A DNA stretch of 43,706 bases from positions 1-43,706 of the forward strand of contig JAOUGW010000002.1 in the NCBI GenBank assembly GCA_029865465.1, read 5' to 3'. The notes beneath the pieces were generated by a model. It was not told where the DNA came from. It saw only the letters and a program-made list of their open reading frames with translations, and did not search any database. Positions 15,183-23,909 of this stretch are shown here, one piece after another. The DNA is from Gammaproteobacteria bacterium. Its GTDB lineage: Bacteria; Pseudomonadota; Gammaproteobacteria; Steroidobacterales; Steroidobacteraceae. Each line of letters starts with the position of its first letter. The first letter of the stretch is position 1. The position numbers and the translations under genes were made by a program.

Positions 15183-16308
15183 TGGGCGTCAGCGTCTGCA
15201 GCAGGGCGCCGTTGACGCCCGGTTTCTCGATGGTGTGCAGCAGCGCGAGCTTGAGCCCGTCATAGATGTTCAGCTTGTGGTCCTTGTCGAGCACGTACAG
15301 CCGGGGGGATGGTTCCTGGCTCGAGAGGATGCCTTCCGCGGCGACCGGCAGTACCTCGCGCGCGACACGCTTGCGGCGGCTGGTATCAAACACCCAGATT
15401 TCCGTGCCTTCGGCGTCCTGCGTGTCGACCTTCCCCTTGTGCATCAGTGAGTACAGGAGAGACGTATTGCGGTGCATGGTGAAAGGCTGGTCGCCTCCCG
15501 GCCGCCACTGTTCCTTCTCGCCCCCGTCTTCCTTGTCCTCGGCATTCAGCATCGACCAGGCCTCGCCGACCTTGATGCGGTCACCGTCCACTCCGACTTC
15601 GCGCACCAGTCCATCGTGCGTGATCAGCATCCAGCCGCCACTGGAGCGCACGACCCGGTCGAAGACCGGGTCCTGTTCCATCACGAAGAACGATTCGCTG
15701 CGGACGCGCCCGGCCTCCTTGCCGTTCTTGTCCAGCGTGATGAACTGCAGGGTGCCGTCGCCGCAGAGCATCAGGAATCCCCGCGGACCGGCGGGCATGA
15801 TGATGCCGCAGCCGGGCGTCGAAATCTCCGCCGTCAACTTGCGCTCGACGACGTCCACCACGCTGACGGATTGCGCTGGCGTCATGTTGAAGACCACTAC
15901 ATGACGCTCGTCGTCCAGCAGTGCGATGTGCTGGCGTATGGGCAGCGCCGCCGCCTTGTCGGGGATGTCGATTTCCGCCTTGGTCGTGAGATCGCGCATG
16001 TCGATCACGGTCAGCACGTCGCTGCGCGTGCCGCGCACGCCACGCGCATAGAACGAATCGACGAAATAGGCTTCCTTCCGCGACGGCAGCGTGACCACGG
16101 CTGGAGTAAACACGCTGTGCGAGATCAGGCCCTTCATCTGCTGGTCTGCGGCATCGAAAATGTAGCTGGCTTCCCAGCCGTTCATCATGAACCAGCTCGG
16201 CTGCGGCTCGGGCAGCACCGTCTTGCCGACCGTTTCGGCCCGCAGCGGCGTGACGAAAAACTGGCTCGCCATTGCGAGCAACAGGGCCGGCAACATGACG
16301 ACGCGCAT
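15175..16308 (-). CDS. aauB: TTQ amine dehydrogenase heavy (alpha) chain
   Basis: A 377-residue periplasmic subunit with a signal peptide (MRVVMLPALLLAMASQFF..., cleavage near PLRA-ET) and a repeated-blade sequence typical of the seven-bladed beta-propeller heavy chain. Recognisable blocks include GWEASYIFDA, PSRKEAYFVDSFYARG, DVLTVIDMRDL, GCGIIMPAGPRGFLMLCGDG and a late EIWVFDTSRRKRV. It does not hold the cofactor but frames the active-site channel and docks the electron acceptor. It is slightly shorter than characterised homologues (about 410-430). ATG 16308 follows GGGGGGAAAAGAAAG; the 575-residue ORF of the track is an artefact extending into the upstream relic. It is the first gene of the operon, divergent from the M14 relic. 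Confidence 0.88.
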   Translation of the reverse strand: MRVVMLPALLLAMASQFFVTPLRAETVGKTVLPEPQPSWFMMNGWEASYIFDAADQQMKGLISHSVFTPAVVTLPSRKEAYFVDSFYARGVRGTRSDVLTVIDMRDLTTKAEIDIPDKAAALPIRQHIALLDDERHVVVFNMTPAQSVSVVDVVERKLTAEISTPGCGIIMPAGPRGFLMLCGDGTLQFITLDKNGKEAGRVRSESFFVMEQDPVFDRVVRSSGGWMLITHDGLVREVGVDGDRIKVGEAWSMLNAEDKEDGGEKEQWRPGGDQPFTMHRNTSLLYSLMHKGKVDTQDAEGTEIWVFDTSRRKRVAREVLPVAAEGILSSQEPSPRLYVLDKDHKLNIYDGLKLALLHTIEKPGVNGALLQTLTPND

Positions 16309-16407
16309 CTTTCTTTTCCCCCCGGAATCCAGTGGCTCTGTCCCGAGCCGTTGGCACCGGGCGGAGTATAGGCACAAACCAGGGCCATTCGCGCGAGTCT
16401 CCTTTCC

Positions 16408-17063
16408 ATGTACCGTGCCAATCCATCCTGGCTGCCTGCCGGCCTGCTTCTCGTCCTCACTGCCATGCCTGCATCCGCCTCGCCTGCGGAGAGTCGGAGC
16501 GAGCGCACGACGATCGCCGAGCGATCCGGGTTGACTCGCACCGGCCGCGACCACGAAGTGGAAAGATTGTGCGCTGCATTTGCCGCGCGCTGGCACGGCA
16601 AGGCGCGCTGCTTCGAGTTCGGGCGCTCGCCAGAGAACCGGCCGTTGCTCGCTGTCGCCGTGTCGGACGATGGCGTCCTCCCCGAGTTCGTCCGTGCCGA
16701 CGATCCGGCCTCCGGCCTTGCCGCGGAGGTGCGCTCGCCCCGCTACAGTCTCAGCTATTGGGCCACCCGCAACCGCTTCGGCGGCCTGGTCGAGACGCAC
16801 TCCTGGCAGGAATATCCATGATGTTCGTGCCGATTGCGCAGCCGAAGGCGCGGCTGGTGATGTCGCTGCTGGAGCCGCAGGCGCCAGACTCGTTCCTGTC
16901 ATGGGGCTATTTCAGCACGGCTTTCGAACGCAACGAGTACGTGGAGAACTACGTCATCGAGGCCGTGGCGCGCCAGATGCTGTCGCAGGACGCGGCGCTC
17001 ACGGAGGAGTTCGAGCGGCGGTTGCGCGAGGATCCGCTGCGCACGCAGGAATCCAGGGCGGGC
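16408..17063 (+). pseudogene. Decayed M14 zinc carboxypeptidase
   Basis: Three pieces of an M14-type metallocarboxypeptidase in order. Frame one starts at ATG 16408 with a signal peptide and an N-terminal block (VERLCAAFAARWHGKARCFEFGRSPENRPLL). The stretch with the HxxE zinc motif should follow VAVSD but is absent. The frame then resumes with RYSLSYWATRNRFGGLVETHSWQEYP, which holds the catalytic glutamate region. After its stop, a second frame (about 16818-17060) carries the C-terminal part (SLLEPQAPDSFLSWGYFSTAF, QMLSQDAALTEEFERRL). It then ends abruptly against the next gene's stop. At least two internal deletions, one frameshift and a truncation make it a pseudogene. No intact copy is in the window. 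Confidence 0.7.
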
Positions 17064-17073
17064 CGGAGAGACC

Positions 17074-17874
17074 CTACTGCTGCAGCGGCTGCAGGTCGAG
17101 GATCGAGTTCAGCACCGTGCCGAGCAGCGAGTCGGAACCGTTGGCATTGTTGCCATAGGTGCGACGCCCGTAGTAGCCGTCCTCATAGCCCCGCTGGAAT
17201 CCCTCGCGGAAGTAGTAGTTGTAGTCGTCCTGCCGCACGTAGCGGCCGTCGAAGCCGTAGTTGGAGTCCTGGTAGGCGAACGATCCCCGGTAATCGAAGC
17301 GCCAGTGGTCCTGCTTGTCCGCGCGCCCCGCCTGGTAGCCTTTCTGGTAGCCGGTGTTCGAGGCCTGCCGGAGCTGGTTGGCGCCGTACTGATTGGTCTG
17401 GTAGTTGTTGTCGCCCCGGCGGTACTGGTAGGTCGGAGGCGTGTAGTAGTACGGGTCGTTGTCGTAGTCGTAGCGGTCATTCTCGAGGCGCGCCTGCTGT
17501 TGACGCAGTTGCTCGTAGTACGCCTGCTGGTAGCGGTAATGGGCCAGTCGCTTCTGTTTCTCCAGCTGCTGCGCGTTGCGCAGCGCAATCGCCTGCTGTT
17601 GCGCGATACGCTGGTTGTACTCTGCGATGAGCCTCTTCTGCTGGCGGATACGCTCCTGTTGCTCCTGCTGCGAGAGGCGATGATGCTGCTTGTCCTTCGC
17701 CTCTTTCTTTTCGTCTTTCTGCTCTTGCTGGTCTTGTTTGTGCTGCTGTGCCTCGGCCTTGTGCGGGGCCGACACTTCCTGTCCGTACTGGGCGTGGCTC
17801 GCGAAGCTCATGGTCGCCAGCGCCGTGCTCAGCGCGACCGTCAATCCAAGGCGAGTCAGGGCGCTGGTCTTCAT
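17074..17874 (-). CDS. Exported Gln-rich coiled-coil / Tyr-rich protein of unknown function
   Basis: A 266-residue protein with a signal peptide (cleavage near SHA-QY). A highly charged Gln/Lys/Glu helical region (about 35-130; coiled coil likely: QQEQQERIRQQKRLI) is followed by a Tyr/Asn/Asp/Arg-rich region (about 130-240). That region has recurrent aromatic-glycine units such as GYQKGYQAGRADKQDHW and FREGFQRGYEDGYYG. This suggests an envelope-associated, possibly self-assembling or matrix protein, but I recognise no family. ATG 17874 has GGAGA upstream; the TTG 17889 start is less likely. Its stop abuts the M14 relic. An inverted repeat (17917-17940) lies in its leader. Confidence 0.72.
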   Translation of the reverse strand: MKTSALTRLGLTVALSTALATMSFASHAQYGQEVSAPHKAEAQQHKQDQQEQKDEKKEAKDKQHHRLSQQEQQERIRQQKRLIAEYNQRIAQQQAIALRNAQQLEKQKRLAHYRYQQAYYEQLRQQQARLENDRYDYDNDPYYYTPPTYQYRRGDNNYQTNQYGANQLRQASNTGYQKGYQAGRADKQDHWRFDYRGSFAYQDSNYGFDGRYVRQDDYNYYFREGFQRGYEDGYYGRRTYGNNANGSDSLLGTVLNSILDLQPLQQ

Positions 17875-17916
17875 CGCATGTCTCCGCAACTGGACCGACC
17901 CATCTGTCGGCAGTAA

Positions 17917-17940
17917 AGACGGGTCGTACTGACCCCGTCT
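17917..17940. repeat. Inverted repeat upstream of the Gln/Tyr-rich exported protein
   Basis: AGACGGGTC and GACCCCGTCT flank a five-base loop, giving a nearly perfect stem with one extra C. It lies 42 bases before the minus-strand start at 17874. Read on the minus strand it is followed by TTTA. It could be an operator or a weak terminator. The rest of the 17875-18162 gap shows only a short AGTCCG/CGGACT pair. Confidence 0.4.
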
Positions 17941-18162
17941 ACTCAGCGTATGCCCTGGGATCCGGATTCATCTGTACGGCAAGACACAGTCGGGACGTCG
18001 CCGCGGCGCCGGTTCGAGGTCGACACGGGCAAGGCTGTGCGCCTGTTCACAGTCCGGCCACGATTCTGCGGACTCGCGGCGAGCCGTTGCTAGCATGCGC
18101 AGCACACGAGACCCGGCGTCGGGCCATCCGGGCTGCGAACGGCCGCATAGGAGTGAAGACCC

Positions 18163-18597
18163 GTGAGACGCTTGCTTGTCGCCCTCATCGCATCGGTTGT
18201 CGCTGTTCCGGCGTTCGGCACCGACGTCAGCGCCTCGATCGGGATCAGCCAGCCCGGTCTGTACGGGCAGATCAACATTGGCGATTTTCCGCGGCCGGCT
18301 GTGATCTATGCCGAGCCGGTCTGGGTCCAGCGCCCGCCGAAGGTCGCCTATCTGCAGCCGATCTACCTGCGCGTGCCGCCGGGCCACGAGAAGCACTGGA
18401 GCAAGCACTGCGGCAAGTATGGCGCGTGCGGCCGCCCGGTCTATTTCGTGCGCGAGGACTGGTACCAGGCACAGTACGTGCCGCGCTACAGGCAGCAAGA
18501 GTATTACGCTCGCGGCGCGAGCGATGAGCACGACTCGGAGCGCGGTCATGGCAACGGCAAGAGCAAGGGCCACGGCCGCGAGCGCGGCGATGACTGA
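18163..18597 (+). CDS. Exported protein of unknown function with HWSKHC motif
   Basis: A 144-residue protein with a signal peptide (LLVALIASVVAVPAFG-TD). The mature part starts with ISQPGLYGQINIGDFPRP, followed by a Pro/Tyr-rich stretch (PVWVQRPPKVAYLQPIYLRVPPGH), a KHWSKHCGKYGACGRPVYFV block with two cysteines, and a hydrophilic His/Gly/Arg/Asp tail. Small exported proteins with RVPPGH-x-KHW-x-KHC recur in beta- and gammaproteobacteria as hypotheticals (from memory). A metal-binding role is possible from the His/Cys block but unproven. GTG 18163 is preceded by GGAG at normal distance. It is monocistronic and converges on the TIR gene. Confidence 0.73.
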   Translation: MRRLLVALIASVVAVPAFGTDVSASIGISQPGLYGQINIGDFPRPAVIYAEPVWVQRPPKVAYLQPIYLRVPPGHEKHWSKHCGKYGACGRPVYFVREDWYQAQYVPRYRQQEYYARGASDEHDSERGHGNGKSKGHGRERGDD

Positions 18598-18634
18598 TCG
18601 CCGCTTCCCAGTTGCGTGAGTCTGCTCGGGCTGG

Positions 18635-20443
18635 CTAGCCGGCCGACGGCGAAGCCGGGCGGCTGCTCAAGTCGCGCAGCATTTCGATGAAGGCGGGATC
18701 GTCGCGCAGGGAGACCAGGTCCGGGTCGTTCTGCATCCAGCCGAAATTGGTGTAACCGGCTTCGACGGCCTGGCGCAGCGCGTCGATGGCCCGGCTCGAC
18801 TCGCCAAGACCGACGTACATGCACGCGGCGTTGTAGAGCATGACCGGATCGCCGGGGCTGAGCACGAGTGCCTTGGCGCCCTCGCGGATCGCCTCTTCCT
18901 TGCGACCAGCCCAGCCGAGCTTGCTCGCGTAGATCAATCGCGCGCGCGCATCGTCGGGATTCTGCAGCAGGTAATTCGGCATGATTTCGAGCAGGCGACG
19001 ATAGACCGTTGCCGCTTCTTCGTCGCGCCCGAGCCCGGCGCATGTTTGCGCCACGTCCAGGTGGCCCGCATAGAAGCTCGGCTTGATCTCGGCCACGCGC
19101 CGGAAGAGGTCGAGCGCCTGTTCGAGCTTGCCCTCGGTGAAGTAGATCCGCCCGAGCGTCCAGTGCGCGATGAAGTCATCGGGGTCGATTTCGATCGCCT
19201 TGGTGCACGAGGCGGTGGCCTCGTTCAGCTTGCCCCAGAGAAAATAGGACAGTCCCATCGCCCGGTACGCTTCCGACAGGTTGTTGTCGTACATCAGCGC
19301 CTTGAAGCTGAGTTCCTGCGCCAGTTCGCGATAACGCTCCTCGCGCGCGATCAGCTGGTACATCTGGCCGTAGGCGCTGGAGCAACCGGCATACGCGGAC
19401 GCGTAACGCGAGTCGAGTTCGATCGCCTTCTCGAACAGCTGGATCGCGTATTCGACGCTGCGCTTGGTCAGCCGGTAGAGCTGGTCCTGGCCACGCAGGT
19501 AAAGGTCGTAGGCTTCCGCATTGAGGGTCTGCCGCTTGGTGAGCGACAGTCGTTCCGAGAAAGTGAGCTTGAGCTTCAGTGCCTCGACGATCTGCTGGGC
19601 GACCTGCTCCTGGATGTCGAAGATATCGTCGAGCTTGCCCTTGTAGGTGTTGCCCCAGAGCTGCAGGTTGGTCACGACGTCGACGAGCTGCACGGTAATG
19701 CGCACCGAATCCTGGAACCGGCGGACGCCACCGCCGACGATGTAGCGTGCGCCGAGCGCATTGCCGATCGCGAGCACGTCCTGGCCCCGGCCCTTGTGCT
19801 GCATCGAGGCCCAGCGTGAAATCAGGTTGATCTCGCTCACGAGCGACAGCCTCGCGATCAGTTCCTCGGTCAGCCCGTCGCTGAAGTAGTCGGTCTCGGG
19901 ATCCGGGCTGATGTTGTCGAACGGCAGCACGGCCACCGCCCCGCGCTCCGGGAGGGAGTCGGCCGCATGCGCTGCGGCGGCAGGGGCAGGTCGTGTTTCC
20001 GCACCGGCGCCGGCAGCAGGCTGCGGGCGCATGATGGTGACGCCCAGGCCCGTCAGCGAGCGCAGGACGGCCTGCAGGTTTTCCTCTGGATCGCCGTGGT
20101 AGAACTCGATGTGCTGGATGCCGGCGAGCGGGTACTTGAGGCCGAGTGGAATCGTCGTCGGCTCGAGGTGAACGGGCAGGATGTTGCCCTTGCGTTCGCT
20201 CGTCAGCATCACTTCCTTCGCCACGTTGTGGGAGCTGACAGCCGACGGCGAGACCATCAGCAGCAGCACCTTGGCCCCCTCGAGCGCACGCACGATGGAT
20301 TCGCCCCAGAGCGCTGCGCCGTCGATGCCGCCCTGGTCGATCCAGATATTCACGCCGGCGGCCCGCAGTTTGCCGGCAAACTCGAGTACCCGCGCCTTGT
20401 CTTCGCGCGAATAGCTCAGGAAAACATCTGCGGTTTGAGCCAA
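18635..20443 (-). CDS. TIR - FlgO-like - TPR signalling protein
   Basis: A 602-residue protein with three parts. A TIR domain (about 5-130; VFLSYSREDK, VNIWIDQGGI, VSPSAVSSHNVAKEV with E77 near the place of the NADase glutamate) is followed by a Pro/Ala linker. Next comes a FlgO/TolB-like domain (about 168-300; VAVLPFDNISPDPETDYFSDGLTEEL), seen in CadC-like regulators and class III cyclases. A TPR solenoid runs from about 310 to 600. There is no signal peptide, so it is probably cytoplasmic. In related TIR_2/TPR proteins the TIR domain may bind or cleave NAD. Whether this is defence, signalling or housekeeping cannot be told here; no defence neighbours are present. The start is TTG at 20443 with AGGG about seven bases before it. 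Confidence 0.82.
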   Translation of the reverse strand: MAQTADVFLSYSREDKARVLEFAGKLRAAGVNIWIDQGGIDGAALWGESIVRALEGAKVLLLMVSPSAVSSHNVAKEVMLTSERKGNILPVHLEPTTIPLGLKYPLAGIQHIEFYHGDPEENLQAVLRSLTGLGVTIMRPQPAAGAGAETRPAPAAAAHAADSLPERGAVAVLPFDNISPDPETDYFSDGLTEELIARLSLVSEINLISRWASMQHKGRGQDVLAIGNALGARYIVGGGVRRFQDSVRITVQLVDVVTNLQLWGNTYKGKLDDIFDIQEQVAQQIVEALKLKLTFSERLSLTKRQTLNAEAYDLYLRGQDQLYRLTKRSVEYAIQLFEKAIELDSRYASAYAGCSSAYGQMYQLIAREERYRELAQELSFKALMYDNNLSEAYRAMGLSYFLWGKLNEATASCTKAIEIDPDDFIAHWTLGRIYFTEGKLEQALDLFRRVAEIKPSFYAGHLDVAQTCAGLGRDEEAATVYRRLLEIMPNYLLQNPDDARARLIYASKLGWAGRKEEAIREGAKALVLSPGDPVMLYNAACMYVGLGESSRAIDALRQAVEAGYTNFGWMQNDPDLVSLRDDPAFIEMLRDLSSRPASPSAG

Positions 20444-20706
20444 GTTCTTGCCCTGGTGCGTCCAAGGTCCTGTGGAGCGGGCAGGTCGGCGTCGAGGCCT
20501 CTTCTGAGCCCAAGGCTAGCGGATACGCGGCGGTGTGCAAAGCAGAGGGCGGACCGCTGCCGTTCGATGCAGCGACGTGCGCTGCTAACTGTATGAAAAG
20601 AAAAGCATTATTATCTCCACACGCTGCAGCTCAAAGCCCGCGGCCAGCGCGAGTGACGGCGGCAGCGTCGTACGAGCGTCCATCGCCGCCGGGCCGGCCG
20701 ATCCGG

Positions 20707-23520
20707 TCAGCCTGCTGCCGAACGCGGCCGGAGGTCCGCCACGCGATAGCGACCGGTCGCGGTGAGGTCGGTGCGTGCAGCGCGCTCCGCCACCCGCAGG
20801 TTGGCGCGGCGATCCATGAACGGGGTCCGAGCCACGACGTCGAGCGTGCTCGAGCGGGCAAAGAGGAATCCCTGGCCCGCTACGCAGCCGAGGCCCAGCA
20901 GGGTCGCCACCTGGCTTTCGTTCTCGATGCCTTCGGCGACCGTCTCGAGGCCGAGCGTCGTCGCGAGCATCACGACGGCACGCGCCAGTTCTGGACCGCC
21001 GTCGTGCTCGGTCAGCCGGCTCACGAACGCGCGATCGATCTTCAGGATGTCGATGGGGAACCGGTGCAGGTACGAGAGCGACGAGTAACCCATGCCGAAG
21101 TCGTCGATCGCGAGGCGCACGCCGAGCGCTTTCAGCTCGCGGAAGCGTTCCAGGTTGGCCTCCGTGTTCTGCATGATCGTGCTCTCGGTGAACTCGATCA
21201 CGAGGCTGCCGGGGTCGAGCCCTGATACCTCGAGTGCATGGCGCACATCCCCGACGAGGTCGCCCTGCTGCAGGTGGCGGCCGGAAATGTTCACGGCCAC
21301 GCGCAGGCCGGTGCCAGCCTCGACGGAATCGCGCCACGCTCGAATCTGTGTGCACGCGTCGACGAGGACGCGACGACCCAGTTCGACGATCCGGCCGGAT
21401 TCCTCGGCGATCGAAATGAACGCGCCTGGCATGACGATGCCCCGCTGCGGGTGATCCCACCGAACCAGGGCTTCGACGCCGAGCAGCTCGCGGCTCACCA
21501 GGTCGACGACGGGCTGGAACTCGACGAAGAACTCGTCACGGACGAACGCGAGGTCGATGTCCTGCTCGAGTCGCAGGCGGTCGTGCAGCTGTTCCTGCAT
21601 GTGCGGCTGGAACAACACGCAGCGCGCCTTGCCGGCCGCCTTCGCGTGGTACATGGCGATGTCGGCTTTGCGGAGCAACTGCTCGGCATCGTCACCCGGC
21701 TGTGAGCACGCGGCACCGATGCTCGCCGTCGCGTCGGTTTCCCGGCCGTCGACCAGCAGCGGTCGGCTGAACGCCGCGGTAATCGGCGCCGCGATGCGCT
21801 CGACGTCCACATCGCTGTGGATATCTTCCAGCAGGATCGCGAATTCGTCGCCGCCCAGGCGTGCCACGGTGTCCGATGGCCGCGTCGACTTGACCAGCCG
21901 CTGCGCCGCTGCCTGCAACATGCGGTCGCCGGCGTCGTGTCCGAGCGAGTCATTGACGGTCTTGAAGTTGTCGAGGTCGAGGAACATGACGGCGACTCGC
22001 TGCTGCGTCCGTTGCGCCAGCGCCAGCGCGTGCTCGACCCGGTTCCAGAAGAGGCTGCGATTCGCCAGCAGCGTCAGCGGGTCGTGGAACGCCAGTTTGC
22101 GCAGCTGTTCTTCCAGGGCCCGGCGCTCGCTGACGTCGCGGAAGTTCAGCGCCAGCCCGCCAATGGCCGGATCGTCCATCAGGTTGCTGCCGACGCACTC
22201 GAGGGTGCTGCGCCGTTCGCCCGTCTCGACGACCAGTTCGATCGGCCCGACGACCCGCCCGTGCGTTGCCGCCACCTCGGCGAGGAACGCGGCCAGCCGC
22301 TCGTTGTCGCCATCGGCCCAGCGCTCGAGGAGGTTCCGGCCCACCAGGTCGTCCGGGTGGGTCGCAAAGGTGCGTTCGGCCGCCGGCGAGGCGAACAGCA
22401 GCGTTCCCTCTGCGTTGGTGATCATGATCACGTCGGAGGCGTTCTTGATCAGTGATGCGTACCGGGCTTCGACGATGTCGGCGGCGCGTTGCTCGCGCAG
22501 CAGGGCGTCGTCGCGCGAGAGCACGCCCTGGCGCACCACGACCAGCGACGTCAGCACGAAGATGATGACGGTCATCGTGTTCACGGGGCTGACGGCCGTG
22601 CTGCTTTCCACGTACACCAGCACCAGGAACGACACCATCATGGCGATGTACGGCATCCCTTCGACGAGTGCGATGCTGAATGCACTCGGGGCGCGGCGTA
22701 CGCCGGGCTCGCCCCGCAGCTGCTCGCGCGCAGCAGCCGCAAGCCAGACGTAGCACGACAGGTAAATGACATCCGAGACGCTGCCCGGAATGTAGCTGCC
22801 GTCCACCTTGGACATGGCCCAGACGATGTCGGCCACGGACATCGACGAAAAGCCGAGAGTGAGCAGCAGCAGGGCGTGGCGGCGGATGGGCGTGGCGCCC
22901 GAGTGCATCAGCAGCACGCCGCAGGCCAGCAGCATGAGGCAATTGAGGCCGATGTAACTCTGTGCCAGCACGTACTTGAGCACGTCAGGTTCGCGCTGGG
23001 CGTCCGCCGTCGGCGAGATCACGAGGAACCAGAAGAATGCGCCGAATCCCAGCATGAGGATCGCGGTGTCGAGTCCGAGCCGGACCCATTGCACTCGAAC
23101 GGCGGCGGTGCGGATCACCGTCAGCACCGCGGCGAAGACGAGCGGGTAGAACCCCAGGAAGAACACGTCGCCGAGCGACGGGAACGGGTCGATCCCGTAC
23201 AGCCAGTAAGTCGAATGCAGCAGGTTGCCTGTGCTGTAGGTGGCCAGCGCGGCCGTTAGCAGCCACCAGGTACGGCGCGGGCCCGGGTCGGCGGAGCCGT
23301 GCGCGGCAGCCCCGGTCAGGATGGCCACGCAGATGCTCGCCGCCGAATCGGAATACAGGTTGAAGACGTCGAGCCACGGCGATGAAAGACCGTCGATCAG
23401 GATCAGCGCGATGGCGATAGCGATGTAGACGAACAACCCGACGGCAACGGCGCCGGTCCAGCCGGCGCCGAACCGCTCGCACTTCGTCATCCCGTCGTTC
23501 TCTGGCCGCCTTGGCGACAT
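20707..23520 (-). CDS. Membrane PAS-GGDEF-EAL cyclic-di-GMP enzyme
   Basis: A protein of about 937 residues. The N-terminal half (about 20-330) holds eight or nine transmembrane helices forming a MASE-like membrane sensor. A PAS domain (about 355-470) is followed by GGDEF (RLGGDEFAIL near 555, with an RPSD inhibitory-site motif five residues before it) and EAL (EALVRW near 680, DDFGMGYSSLSYL, KIDRAFV, ETVAEGIE). Both catalytic motifs look intact, so it could make or degrade cyclic-di-GMP; many such tandem proteins act mainly as phosphodiesterases. The start is uncertain: ATG 23520 is used here, with ATG 23490 as an alternative nearer the first helix. It stands alone, with 263 bases to the TIR gene in which I see no further gene. 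Confidence 0.9.
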   Translation of the reverse strand: MSPRRPENDGMTKCERFGAGWTGAVAVGLFVYIAIAIALILIDGLSSPWLDVFNLYSDSAASICVAILTGAAAHGSADPGPRRTWWLLTAALATYSTGNLLHSTYWLYGIDPFPSLGDVFFLGFYPLVFAAVLTVIRTAAVRVQWVRLGLDTAILMLGFGAFFWFLVISPTADAQREPDVLKYVLAQSYIGLNCLMLLACGVLLMHSGATPIRRHALLLLTLGFSSMSVADIVWAMSKVDGSYIPGSVSDVIYLSCYVWLAAAAREQLRGEPGVRRAPSAFSIALVEGMPYIAMMVSFLVLVYVESSTAVSPVNTMTVIIFVLTSLVVVRQGVLSRDDALLREQRAADIVEARYASLIKNASDVIMITNAEGTLLFASPAAERTFATHPDDLVGRNLLERWADGDNERLAAFLAEVAATHGRVVGPIELVVETGERRSTLECVGSNLMDDPAIGGLALNFRDVSERRALEEQLRKLAFHDPLTLLANRSLFWNRVEHALALAQRTQQRVAVMFLDLDNFKTVNDSLGHDAGDRMLQAAAQRLVKSTRPSDTVARLGGDEFAILLEDIHSDVDVERIAAPITAAFSRPLLVDGRETDATASIGAACSQPGDDAEQLLRKADIAMYHAKAAGKARCVLFQPHMQEQLHDRLRLEQDIDLAFVRDEFFVEFQPVVDLVSRELLGVEALVRWDHPQRGIVMPGAFISIAEESGRIVELGRRVLVDACTQIRAWRDSVEAGTGLRVAVNISGRHLQQGDLVGDVRHALEVSGLDPGSLVIEFTESTIMQNTEANLERFRELKALGVRLAIDDFGMGYSSLSYLHRFPIDILKIDRAFVSRLTEHDGGPELARAVVMLATTLGLETVAEGIENESQVATLLGLGCVAGQGFLFARSSTLDVVARTPFMDRRANLRVAERAARTDLTATGRYRVADLRPRSAAG

Positions 23521-23909
23521 TCTTCTGCGAGCCTCTTCCAAACGCGGCAGCCCCTTGGATCTGGTACATCTAGCCCGAGGGGTTCAGCAAGGGTCTGTGA
23601 CACGCGTACGAATATGTCGACTCCGCTCGTGACGCAGTTCACAGGCCGGGCCGCCCCCCGGCAGCGTCGGTTTTCGTCGCCGATTGCAGGGTCGCTGATT
23701 GCGGATTGCAGGGTCGCTGATCGTGCGGAGAGAGGCGGCGCCGGGCTGCGCAGACGGGCATCAGGCCGCTCCGAAATGTGAACCCGGCGCGATTCTTCCG
23801 CCGGCTGATATGTCACATTCGCCGCGAATTGTGGCAGGCTGCCGGCCGCTTCGACGCTGGCTCAAGAGATGGGCGGGCGGCCCGGGGCTGCGAGACTCGT
23901 GAAGGAGCG
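23521..23909. other. 389-base intergenic region between divergent genes
   Basis: The region lies between the GGDEF-EAL start and the PBP7 start, so it should hold both promoters. I see no supported ORF. Its only clear structure is a tandem pair of 18-base direct repeats (separate entry). No RNA gene was recognised. Confidence 0.6.
23682..23721. repeat. Tandem 18-bp direct repeat, 22-bp period
   Basis: GATTGCAGGGTCGCTGAT occurs at 23682-23699 and again, identical, at 23704-23721. The 22-base spacing is about two helical turns, which would suit a protein binding on one face of the DNA. It lies about 190 bases before the pbpG start and 160 before the GGDEF-EAL start. It could be a slippage product or regulator sites. 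Confidence 0.8.

Noticed and set aside
16309-16902. N-terminal 198 residues of the 575-aa heavy-chain ORF
   Set aside because: The signal peptide and ribosome site place the start at 16308; the extension is antisense to the M14 relic.
18635-23520. TIR protein plus GGDEF-EAL as a cyclic-nucleotide anti-phage system
   Set aside because: 263-base gap, no effector or nuclease, and both are common stand-alone signalling proteins; nothing in sequence links them.
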